A stretch of 64,000 nucleotides of DNA from Patescibacteria group bacterium (GTDB lineage Bacteria; Patescibacteriota; Patescibacteriia; 2-12-FULL-60-25). The stretch is from NCBI GenBank assembly GCA_023229665.1, contig JALNYW010000001.1:620001-684000 (forward strand), given 5' to 3'. The notes beneath the pieces are model-generated. The model did no database searches and was not told where the DNA came from. It saw only the letters and a program-made list of their open reading frames with translations. The position numbers were made by a program, and so were the translations under genes. Of this stretch, positions 25,461 to 32,839 are shown one piece after another (the first letter of the stretch is position 1; each line of letters begins with the position of its first letter).

Positions 25461-26087
25461 ATGCCACGCGCGGTAAACGCCATCGGTTTGATTCTCCTGG
25501 GAGCGCTCGCGGCTGGCGGCGGGGCAGCGTTTTTCTTGTATCAGGCAAATACGGATCGTCTTGCCCTCATTGCCAAAGCAGAAGAGGCGCGTTTGATTGC
25601 CGATGAAGCCGCGCGTTCCGGCCGCACGGTCACGGATGAAGCGAATCGCAAACTGGACGCCGCCTCGCAGGAAATCGCCAAGGCCCAAGCCCGCATCCGG
25701 GCGCTGGAAGAAGAGCGCACCTGGCTCGCAAAGGCCACGACGCTGACCACCTCGCGCATCGCTACGACCTGGAAAGAATGGATCAATTTCACGCTTGGCG
25801 TCACGGTCAAACTTCCGCCCACGGTCACGGATGTAAAAATCGCTGATGCTAATTTGGATGCGGGCTGGCTCGTGATCAAACCATATAAGGACGAGAATAT
25901 TTCCACGGATACGGCCTATCTTGTAAAAGGGCATCTATTAATCGGCAGCAAAACCGAAACCTCTTGGATGTTCCGCGTTCAATCGAATGCCAACATCACC
26001 CATGTCGTCTATGTCTATCCGAATCCGCGCGTGACCGAAAGAACCATCCTGGACGCGCTCTCGACCCTCACGTTCCGCGACCAATGA
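25461..26087 (+). CDS. Membrane-anchored coiled-coil protein, unknown
   Basis: One membrane helix (residues 7-26) is followed by a coiled coil rich in Ala/Glu/Lys (about 32-90) and an extracytoplasmic beta-rich domain (about 105-205). The ATG at 25461 follows the NUDIX stop directly (TGATATG); ATGs at 25443 and 25431 are alternatives with overlap. The product probably faces the cell surface. It is sandwiched between NUDIX and mutY, with a 4-nt ATGA overlap to mutY. The family is not recognised. Confidence 0.75.
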   Translation: MPRAVNAIGLILLGALAAGGGAAFFLYQANTDRLALIAKAEEARLIADEAARSGRTVTDEANRKLDAASQEIAKAQARIRALEEERTWLAKATTLTTSRIATTWKEWINFTLGVTVKLPPTVTDVKIADANLDAGWLVIKPYKDENISTDTAYLVKGHLLIGSKTETSWMFRVQSNANITHVVYVYPNPRVTERTILDALSTLTFRDQ

Positions 26088-26968
26088 ACTGGTCTCCCCT
26101 CCTGCGCTGGTACGCCCGCGAGGGCCGTAACCTGCCTTGGCGCAAAACGCATGACGCGTACCGCATTCTCGTGTCCGAAGTCATGCTGCAGCAAACCCAA
26201 GTCTCGCGCGTCTTGGTTTTTTATAAAACGTGGTTAAAGAAATTCCCGACCTGGCACGCGCTCGCCCGCGCCTCGAACGCGGAAGTGATCCATGCTTGGG
26301 CGGGTTTGGGCTATAACCGCCGCGGACTCATGCTGCGCGACATCGCGAAACAAGTCGTCACCAAGGGCCTGCCAAAATCGCGCGAAGAATGGCTCGCGCT
26401 CAAAGGCGTTGGTCCCTATACCTCGGCCGCGCTCACCGCGTTCAGCCTGCGTGAACCCGCGATTCCCATCGATACCAATATCCGCCGCGTGCTTGGACGG
26501 ATCTTCCTCGGTAAACCCTTTCCCCTCCTGAAAGATGACGGGCGCATCGAGCGCCTGGCATGGAAAACCTGGCCCAAGGGGGCGCATGCCCCGGAAGTCC
26601 CGCAAGCGCTTTTTGATTTGGCCGTAGCGATCTGCAAAAAGGATCCGGATTGCGCCGCATGCCCTTTGCGCGACCAATGCCCCGCTTCCAAAAAATTCCT
26701 GAGCGGCCGCGTCCGGATTCCCAAACGTACCATCAAGACCGCCAATGAAACGCGCCACCGAAACAAGCCCTACCCGGACCGGATTTACCGCGGACGGATT
26801 TTGGCGGAAGCGCGAGCCGCAAAACACCCGTTGATTTCAGCGCTCGGACCAAAAATTGACCAAAGCTTTGATCCGCAACAAGACTCGGCTTGGCTGGATC
26901 GAATGATCCTGCGCCTGGAAAGAGACGGTCTCATCCGCCGGATTGACAAAAAACGAATTTCGGTATAG
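26084..26968 (+). CDS. mutY: A/G-specific adenine glycosylase MutY, short form
   Basis: The enzyme removes adenine opposite 8-oxoguanine. The HhH-GPD core has SEVMLQQTQV (catalytic Glu), the hairpin LKGVGPYTSAAL and catalytic Asp in IPIDTNIRRVLGR. The Fe-S cluster loop reads C-x5-C-x2-C-x5-C, one residue shorter in the first gap than the usual C-x6-C. The C-terminal NUDIX-like 8-oxoG recognition domain is absent, replaced by about 75 residues rich in Lys/Arg. The start overlaps the preceding stop (ATGA). The terminal bases hold the promoter of the next gene. Confidence 0.9.
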   Translation: MNWSPLLRWYAREGRNLPWRKTHDAYRILVSEVMLQQTQVSRVLVFYKTWLKKFPTWHALARASNAEVIHAWAGLGYNRRGLMLRDIAKQVVTKGLPKSREEWLALKGVGPYTSAALTAFSLREPAIPIDTNIRRVLGRIFLGKPFPLLKDDGRIERLAWKTWPKGAHAPEVPQALFDLAVAICKKDPDCAACPLRDQCPASKKFLSGRVRIPKRTIKTANETRHRNKPYPDRIYRGRILAEARAAKHPLISALGPKIDQSFDPQQDSAWLDRMILRLERDGLIRRIDKKRISV

Positions 26969-26969
26969 A
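26943..26969 (+). promoter_or_regulatory. Promoter of the 26995 gene, inside the mutY tail
   Basis: TTGACA (26943-26948) is followed by TATAGA (26964-26969; 15-bp spacer) or TAGAGA (17-bp spacer). The -10 overlaps the mutY stop codon. Confidence 0.55.
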
Positions 26970-26994
26970 GAAAAGCGGCCATGGGGGTGGCAGC

Positions 26995-27393
26995 ATGAAC
27001 AGACAGGTACGTACCGTTCGACAGCCCGTAACCTTGGTCGCTTCGGCCGACCACGTCTGGCACGACGAGATCTTCCGGCGGCTCGACCGCCTGGGAGCCA
27101 TCGTATTGCCGGCGGTGGTCATCTACGAAGCGCGCGAAGTGATCGAATGCCATAGCGAGTGGCTCGACCTGGTCATCCTCGAAGAGCCGTTCGGAGTCAT
27201 CCTGTCCGAGCTCACGGAACTCCGTGACCTGCGGCCGGAGCTTCACATCCTCGGCTGCGCCTACGACAAAAAGACGCAGGCGCGCTTCATCCAAGACGGG
27301 TGCACCGAAATCGACAGCATGATGGGCCGGTCGCTCATGGAGCGCATCGCCCGCATCATCACCGAGATCCAGGGGCACCTGACCGTCCACTGA
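26995..27393 (+). CDS. Unknown soluble protein, SD-type GC-rich gene
   Basis: The 132-aa protein alternates hydrophobic strands and helices (VTLVASADH, AIVLPAVVIYEA, LDLVILEEPFGVILSEL, LHILGCAYDKK), like a receiver or Rossmann-type fold. No phosphoacceptor Asp can be assigned with confidence. GGGGTGG lies 4-10 nt before the ATG as a possible SD. Codon use (GAG, CTC, ATC, CGG) differs from mutY beside it. It is a single-gene unit with its own promoter and terminator. The function is unknown. Confidence 0.7.
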   Translation: MNRQVRTVRQPVTLVASADHVWHDEIFRRLDRLGAIVLPAVVIYEAREVIECHSEWLDLVILEEPFGVILSELTELRDLRPELHILGCAYDKKTQARFIQDGCTEIDSMMGRSLMERIARIITEIQGHLTVH

Positions 27394-27398
27394 CCTGA

Positions 27399-27417
27399 CA
27401 CCCGTCGGGTCTTTTTT
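27399..27417 (+). terminator. Short terminator after 26995-27393
   Basis: ACCCG / CGGGT with a run of six T. The T-run includes the stop codon (minus strand) of the convergent TatD gene. Confidence 0.7.
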
Positions 27418-28267
27418 ATATCAGCCGGAAAAGCGCGATCGCATTGTCCGTGGTTTTGCTTGCGATTTCTTCCAAACTCGCGCGGCGAACCGAGGCCACA
27501 TGCTTGGCCACCTCTTCAACATATGCCGGTTCATTCCGTTTGCCGCGATAGGGATTCGGCGCAAGATACGGCGCGTCGGTTTCAAGCAATAAACGTTCCA
27601 AAGGGATGCTCTCAATCGTGCGATCAATCGCCTGGCTGGGACTCTGGCCTTTCCTGAGCGAAAAGGTCGCAATCCCGTTCACCCCGATATGTAAGCCAAG
27701 GTCCAAAAGCGGCTTCGCTTCGTCCCAGGTACCGGTAAACGAATGAATGACGCCGCGCGGCTTGCGACCCGCATTCCATTCTTCCTGTAAAATCTCCGCC
27801 AAACGCGTTAACGCTTCACGGCAATGGAATACGAGCGGCACATCCAAAGCGTAGGAAGCGCGCAAGTGTTCATGTAAAACCTTTTCTTGGTCGGCTTTGG
27901 CTTTTTCGATGTCGCGGTTCTGGTCTATGCGATACCAATCCAGACCCGTTTCGCCGATGGCCACGCATTTTTTAGACGTCTCCGCGACTTCGACCAAGGC
28001 TTCCTGCGTGACGTCATGCTCCGGTTTTTCCCCTTCATTTTCATCGTGATAATCGCTCGTTACATGTTCCGGATGGAGGCCGACCGTGGCCCAAATCCCA
28101 TCCGTGGCTTCGGCGAAGCGTAATCCGGCTGCGCTATTCACTAAGCCGGTACCGATCGTAATGCCCCAAATCCGCTTCTCGCGCATGCGCGCCAAGACCT
28201 CCGTACGGTCATCGTGATACGGCGGGAAGTGGACGTGGCAATGGGTGTCGACGAGAAAAGGCTTCAC
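27416..28267 (-). CDS. tatD: TatD family metal-dependent hydrolase
   Basis: This TIM-barrel DNase/amidohydrolase-family protein has all metal ligands: VDTHCHVHF, AIGETGLDWY (Glu), VFHCREA, IHSFTG and LLETDAPYLAP. An internal insertion DENEGEKPEHDVTQ is not typical. The GTG at 28267 overlaps the cvpA stop (GTGA) and gives the standard N-terminus. It is the last gene of rsmI-metG-cvpA-tatD, an order close to the yabC-metS-yabD cluster of Bacillus. Confidence 0.92.
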   Translation of the reverse strand: MKPFLVDTHCHVHFPPYHDDRTEVLARMREKRIWGITIGTGLVNSAAGLRFAEATDGIWATVGLHPEHVTSDYHDENEGEKPEHDVTQEALVEVAETSKKCVAIGETGLDWYRIDQNRDIEKAKADQEKVLHEHLRASYALDVPLVFHCREALTRLAEILQEEWNAGRKPRGVIHSFTGTWDEAKPLLDLGLHIGVNGIATFSLRKGQSPSQAIDRTIESIPLERLLLETDAPYLAPNPYRGKRNEPAYVEEVAKHVASVRRASLEEIASKTTDNAIALFRLI

Positions 28268-28713
28268 AGCAAAAATCTGAGCACGTTTGAAAACGCCCAT
28301 TCGCACCAGCGCGCGACCATGGAACCGCCAAGCCAACCCATAAGACGCGGATCAAGACGGTAGAACAACGTGATATAGGTGATCGAGCCGACCAAAATGA
28401 TGCCGGACAAAAATCCGAGAATGGCGCCGATGAATTTTTGCGCCATGTTGATGAGCGGCAAGCGCGTCACGATGCGCAGGACTTTGTCCGCCAATGTGAA
28501 CAGCCAACCGACCAGTCTCGCGACGAGCAACGCGATGATGACGAATGCAATGAGCCGCCCCATCCCCGTCCCGAATAACGGTGAGGCTGCGCGGGCCACC
28601 AGAAAAGCGATCACGGCTCCAACCAACTCGCCCAAAGCCTCAACGAGGCCGTTTCGCCAGCCGCGGCCAGCGAGCGCTAGCAATATAATGACGAGGATGA
28701 GTTCGACGATCAT
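28264..28713 (-). CDS. CvpA family membrane protein
   Basis: The 149-aa protein has four membrane helices (about 1-18, 28-45, 55-75, 95-120) and a Gly-rich start (ALAGRGWRNGLVEALGEL) typical of CvpA/colicin V production proteins. The exact function is not known; relatives affect envelope processes. A perfect TATAAT (minus strand) lies 11 nt before the ATG, so it may also have its own promoter inside the metG operon. It overlaps tatD by 4 nt. Confidence 0.85.
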   Translation of the reverse strand: MIVELILVIILLALAGRGWRNGLVEALGELVGAVIAFLVARAASPLFGTGMGRLIAFVIIALLVARLVGWLFTLADKVLRIVTRLPLINMAQKFIGAILGFLSGIILVGSITYITLFYRLDPRLMGWLGGSMVARWCEWAFSNVLRFLL

Positions 28714-28725
28714 AGGATGAAGGGA

Positions 28726-30354
28726 TTATACCCCTTCCGACTCGGGTCGCGGGAACAGGGGCGACGGATCGCCCAAAACGGCTCCCGGCGTGAGTCCTCC
28801 CCACTTCAAACCCTGAACCCATCCTTTACTCAGCTCGGCACGGGCATCCAGACCCAATTGTTCAAAAATCTTCACCGAAATGTTCGGCATGACCGGATGC
28901 ATGAGCCACGCATACCAACGCAACGATTCAAGAAGCGCGTACAAGATTTCCCCGACCGCTTCGGGATCTTCCTTCACTAATTTGAATGGCTGGGTTTCTT
29001 CAATCAATTTATTCGCCTGAAAAAGACCTGAGCGGCGCGTATCGCCGACGCCATCCCAAATGGAAGCGAGCACCACGTCGCAACGATTGCCCGCATACGC
29101 GGATTCCACCGCCGACTTGATGGCATCCAATCCCCCTTTGCCGTCCCATACGCTTTGCTCGTTCACGGGCAAGGAAGATTCGGTGATATCGGCCGGCGGA
29201 ACCTTGCCGTCGAAATATTTCTTCGACATCGCGATCGCGCGGTTTACCAAATTGCCGAACGTGTTTCCAAGATCGGATGCATAACGCGAAGCCAAACGCT
29301 CGCGAGAGAAGTCCCCATCTTCGCCGAACGGAATTTCGCGCAACAGGAAATACCGTACGGCATCGAACCCGTAATTGGGAATGAACTCGCGAGGGTCCAC
29401 GGCATTCCCAAGCGACTTGGAAATCTTCACGCCATCCATGGTGAAGAAGCCGTGGGCGTGGACCTGTTTCGGAATTTTGGCCGACCCGTCCGCATTCCGG
29501 AGCAAGGGATCGTTTTTGGCCGCGCTCATGATCATGGCAGGCCAAAGCGCGCAATGGAATTTGATGATGTCTTTCCCGACCAAATGCAGGTCCGCAGGCC
29601 AAAATGTGCTGAACTGAGCCTCGTCGGTGCCGTAACCGACGGCCGTCATATAGTTCAGGAGGGCGTCGAACCAGACATAAATACGCTGGTCCAGGTCCCC
29701 GGGAACCGAGATGCCGACCGGTACGGATTTCGCCTCGCGGCTGATGGAAACGTCCGCCAAATGGTCCTCCACGTAATTATGAATTTCATGGCGGCGCGAC
29801 TCCGGCATGACAAAATTATTCCCCTTCGCATACAGCTTGAGCAATTCCTCGCGATAGGCCGAAAGCCGGAAAAAATAATTCTTCTCTTTGATGTGTTCGA
29901 GGTCCTTGTTCGGATGCAACGGGCATTTGTCGCCGATCAATTCGGTTTCGGTTTTGAACGCTTCGCAACCGGTGCAATACAAACCTTCATAAGTCCCTTC
30001 GTAGATGTCGCCACTCGCCTGCACGGCCTTCCAAAAACGAGCGACGCCGGCCAAGTGGCGCGCCTCGGTCGTGCGGATGAAGTTATCAAATGAAATCCCA
30101 AGCTCGCGCCAGGTGTCATACCAGGCGATCGCCATGCGCTCGAGATACGCGGCGAGGTCATTCTCCCCCGCCTTCTCCATCGCTTGAACGTTTTTTTGCG
30201 AGTTTTCATCCGTGCCCGTCACGAAATACGTCGTGTCATGACGCAAGCGGTGATAGCGCGCAAGCGCATCGGCAACGACCGTCGTGTACGCATGTCCGAT
30301 ATGCGGACGGTCGTTCACGTAATAGATGGGTGTGGTGAGGTAGTACTTGTTCAT
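28726..30354 (-). CDS. metG: Methionyl-tRNA synthetase
   Basis: The 542-aa class Ia synthetase has a HIGH motif as HIGHAYTT (residues 18-25) and KMSKS as KISKSLGN. A zinc knuckle in the connective peptide (CTGC, then CPLH) is intact in its C/H form. An anticodon-binding helical domain follows. The C-terminal tRNA-binding (EMAP-like) extension is absent, as in many short forms. It starts 1 nt after the rsmI stop. Confidence 0.97.
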   Translation of the reverse strand: MNKYYLTTPIYYVNDRPHIGHAYTTVVADALARYHRLRHDTTYFVTGTDENSQKNVQAMEKAGENDLAAYLERMAIAWYDTWRELGISFDNFIRTTEARHLAGVARFWKAVQASGDIYEGTYEGLYCTGCEAFKTETELIGDKCPLHPNKDLEHIKEKNYFFRLSAYREELLKLYAKGNNFVMPESRRHEIHNYVEDHLADVSISREAKSVPVGISVPGDLDQRIYVWFDALLNYMTAVGYGTDEAQFSTFWPADLHLVGKDIIKFHCALWPAMIMSAAKNDPLLRNADGSAKIPKQVHAHGFFTMDGVKISKSLGNAVDPREFIPNYGFDAVRYFLLREIPFGEDGDFSRERLASRYASDLGNTFGNLVNRAIAMSKKYFDGKVPPADITESSLPVNEQSVWDGKGGLDAIKSAVESAYAGNRCDVVLASIWDGVGDTRRSGLFQANKLIEETQPFKLVKEDPEAVGEILYALLESLRWYAWLMHPVMPNISVKIFEQLGLDARAELSKGWVQGLKWGGLTPGAVLGDPSPLFPRPESEGV

Positions 30355-30355
30355 A

Positions 30356-31027
30356 CTAGGCTTTTCCGATGATGACGATGAACTCCCCTTTGGTGCTGGT
30401 GGCCTCCAATTGATGAATCACATCCGTGATCATCCCGCGATACAAGGTCTCGTGCAACTTGGTGAGCTCCCGGCCAATGAAGACCATTCGTTCCGGGTCG
30501 AGGTGCTTCGAGAGGGCTTCGAGGGTTTTCATGATGCGATGGGTGGATTCGAGGAAGACCGTCGGGGTTTCGCGCTCGGCGATCTCCTTAAATAACGTCT
30601 CGCGGCCCTTTTTATGCGGGATAAAACCGATATAGGTGAATTCATCCATGGGAAACCCGCACACCGAGATCGCTGCCGTTAATGCGGATGGGCCGGGAAT
30701 GGTTTCAACCTTGAGGCCGGCTTCCATAACGGCCGCCACGACCTTGCCGCCCGGATCATTCATGCCCGGAGTGCCGGCATCGCACACATAAGCGATCCTC
30801 TCCCCTTTCTTGATGCGGTCAACGATAGACGCGACGGCTTTTGGATTCGTATGCTCGTGGACGCTAAGCAACGGCTTGGAAAGCGCGAGGTGGCTGAGGA
30901 GCTTGGATGTCACCCGCGTATCTTCACATGCGATGGCGTCAGATTCGCCAAGCACCCGCACGGCACGGGCGGTGATATCTTCGAGGTTTCCGATGGGCGT
31001 AGCCACGATCGAAAGCAAGCCGGACAT
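30356..31027 (-). CDS. rsmI: 16S rRNA 2'-O-methyltransferase RsmI
   Basis: RsmI methylates C1402 of 16S rRNA at the ribose. The N-terminal tetrapyrrole-methylase fold shows LSIVATPIGNLEDIT and CEDTRVTSKLL, with SAM loop VCDAGTPGMNDPG and a VFLESTHRI segment. At 223 aa it lacks the roughly 50-residue C-terminal tail of the usual 280-aa form. TAAAAC sits 6 nt before the ATG. It is the first gene of the rsmI-metG-cvpA-tatD operon. Confidence 0.93.
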   Translation of the reverse strand: MSGLLSIVATPIGNLEDITARAVRVLGESDAIACEDTRVTSKLLSHLALSKPLLSVHEHTNPKAVASIVDRIKKGERIAYVCDAGTPGMNDPGGKVVAAVMEAGLKVETIPGPSALTAAISVCGFPMDEFTYIGFIPHKKGRETLFKEIAERETPTVFLESTHRIMKTLEALSKHLDPERMVFIGRELTKLHETLYRGMITDVIHQLEATSTKGEFIVIIGKA

Positions 31028-31052
31028 GCCGCAGTTTTAGCAGTATTTACGG

Positions 31053-31086
31053 AAAAGAAAAAGGGACCCCGCCTAAAGCGGAATCC
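31053..31086 (-). terminator. Terminator overlapping the sigma-like gene stop
   Basis: Minus strand: GGGATTCCGC / GCGGGGTCCC (two G-U pairs), then TTTTTC. The TAG stop lies in the loop and stem. Confidence 0.75.
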
Positions 31087-31999
31087 CGAGATGCAGGGAG
31101 TATTCGACCATGGCATCAATGAAATGCCGGGCCTGGGCGAGACCCTTGAAGCCGCAGCGCCTCCCAATACGCTCAACGACCTTGTCGACCTTCCGATGGA
31201 GGTCTCTCTCCTTCAAGCCCGTCAGGCGCTTGAGCACCTTCATCCTCACGGGACCCTTGGGATAGCGGCCGTATCCGGTCTCCAGCGAGAACAGCAGGTA
31301 CTCGACCTGGCACTCCCGCTCAAGATGCTCGGCTGCTTCCCGGAGCTTGGCCTTCCAGATCCGGAACGCCCGCCTACTCTCGACCGCGCTGTCTTGCGAA
31401 ACCGATTGCTGATCCCGCATGAAGCTCGCGTTCCCGATGTCATCCAAGCCGTGATGATGCGCGATCGCGTCGTAGCTCAGGACCTTCGGCTTCTCGACTC
31501 GACCGTTCTTGATCTGGGTCAAGGCATTACTCGAAAGCGGGATGGCCCCATTCTCACTATGCCGCCGGTTACGCATCACCGCGTGCCGAATCCACCACAT
31601 GATATAGGTGGAAGGCCGGGTCCCGCGTTCGGGGTCGAAACGGAGCAGCCCCTCTCGAAGACCGAGATGGGCGTCCTGGATCGAGTCCCCAGTACGCGAA
31701 TACCGACTGTACTGCTTGGCCCCCATGACCGCGAGACCGGTGTTCTGCTTCCAGAGCAGGTCAAAAATGACTTTTGCGACCGGATCTTCGACGAGGCGCC
31801 ACTTGGGGTTCTTCTTCGTCTCCTCCAAGACCAGGCATCGCCGCAAAAGGCGGAAGAGATCGAGATGCTGCTCAGTCGTCAGCGAGAACCGTCGATTCTG
31901 TCCGATATTCGTACGCGGGAGCGCGGCCTGAATCTCGCGATCCAGGCGCTCAAGCTCTTCCGAGCTCGGACCCTTCTTCGCAAGTTTCTTGGGCTTCAT
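31073..31999 (-). CDS. Divergent sigma-70-like protein
   Basis: The 308-aa protein has a sigma-70 region-2 core at about residues 88-148. It includes SIQDAHLGLREGLLRFDPERG and STYIMWWIRHAVMRNRR, the last being the -10-recognition and melting helix. A region-3-like IPLS segment follows. The C-terminal part (about 225-308) is Arg-rich and only vaguely like region 4. It is probably an alternative sigma factor, with targets unknown. AAGGAG 6 nt before the ATG at 31999 is a clear SD, and codon use is GC-rich (CGG, GAG, CTC). It belongs to the SD-type single-gene units. Confidence 0.8.
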   Translation of the reverse strand: MKPKKLAKKGPSSEELERLDREIQAALPRTNIGQNRRFSLTTEQHLDLFRLLRRCLVLEETKKNPKWRLVEDPVAKVIFDLLWKQNTGLAVMGAKQYSRYSRTGDSIQDAHLGLREGLLRFDPERGTRPSTYIMWWIRHAVMRNRRHSENGAIPLSSNALTQIKNGRVEKPKVLSYDAIAHHHGLDDIGNASFMRDQQSVSQDSAVESRRAFRIWKAKLREAAEHLERECQVEYLLFSLETGYGRYPKGPVRMKVLKRLTGLKERDLHRKVDKVVERIGRRCGFKGLAQARHFIDAMVEYSLHLGIPL

Positions 32000-32089
32000 T
32001 CGTAACTCCTTGTGAAGGCCTGGAAAGGACCGCGTCTTCCTTAGCAGAGCGTCGGCATTTCGGCTATCATGCCTGCAACCGCCCTGACT

Positions 32090-32794
32090 ATGAAAAAATC
32101 CATCCTTCTTGCCTCGTTTATCGGCCTTTCTCTTTTTGGATTCGGCTGCCGCAAGCCCGAACCGACTCAGCCTCAGGTGCCGAACGCCGTGGCGCCGATT
32201 AATGGGGTGACCCAAACGCCGGGCACCGCTACCCCCGTCGAACCCGGTATCAGCCGCGACGTCCTGTATGCGCGCCAAGTGCTCCGCAACCTGAGCCAGG
32301 CAACGGCATTCCGCGCTTCCATGGTCGTCCCTTCGGCCGGTGGCATCATCAATACCGTCCTTGACTACAACCGCGTGAACGGATTGATCGGCCGCGTCAC
32401 GCTCCCGACGGACGCCGGCCCGCAAACCGCCGAGCTCTTCGCCAATGACACCGAAATCTGGTTCCGTGAAGGCACGTCGACCTGGCAAAACCTTTCAAAT
32501 ACCGAAGAAGGCCAAAGCTTCAAAAACATCTTCCAGAACGCCTTCGGATATCAGGGCCAGTACCAGTCCACCGTCGCGGACAATGCCAAGCTCGTCTCCA
32601 AGGATGAAGATACGAGCGCCAACTGCACCCGCCATGCGTTTACCCAAACCCTGAACACAGGGAGCGAGCAGCACTTCACGCTCTGCGTCGCCCGCGACCT
32701 GCCGGTCTATCTCACGATTGAAGGCCCGTTCGGCCAAATCGAAGTCCGCTACCGCGACGTGAATGGGAACGTGGAAGTGAAGAAACCCGTCTAA
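32090..32794 (+). CDS. Lipoprotein of unknown function
   Basis: The 234-aa protein has a signal peptide and a Cys at residue 19 in a slightly atypical lipobox (LFGFGC). A Pro/Thr-rich linker (about 22-55) and a beta-rich extracytoplasmic domain with repeated YNR/VTLP strands follow. The fold is reminiscent of LolA/LppX-like lipoproteins, but no motif proves this. It ends 45 nt before clpB. Confidence 0.75.
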   Translation: MKKSILLASFIGLSLFGFGCRKPEPTQPQVPNAVAPINGVTQTPGTATPVEPGISRDVLYARQVLRNLSQATAFRASMVVPSAGGIINTVLDYNRVNGLIGRVTLPTDAGPQTAELFANDTEIWFREGTSTWQNLSNTEEGQSFKNIFQNAFGYQGQYQSTVADNAKLVSKDEDTSANCTRHAFTQTLNTGSEQHFTLCVARDLPVYLTIEGPFGQIEVRYRDVNGNVEVKKPV

Positions 32795-32803
32795 TAGACC
32801 GGA

Positions 32804-32837
32804 TTGACGATTAGCAGTCGTTTGTATAGACTGCTAA
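32804..32837 (+). promoter_or_regulatory. clpB promoter with CIRCE-like operator
   Basis: TTGACG (32804-32809) and TAGACT (32827-32832) are 17 bp apart. A perfect inverted repeat TTAGCAGTC-N9-GACTGCTAA covers 32811-32837. It equals the CIRCE element bound by HrcA (TTAGCACTC-N9-GAGTGCTAA) with one symmetric C-to-G change. The repeat ends 2 nt before the ATG, so the mRNA should be leaderless. Confidence 0.85.
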
Positions 32838-32839
32838 AC

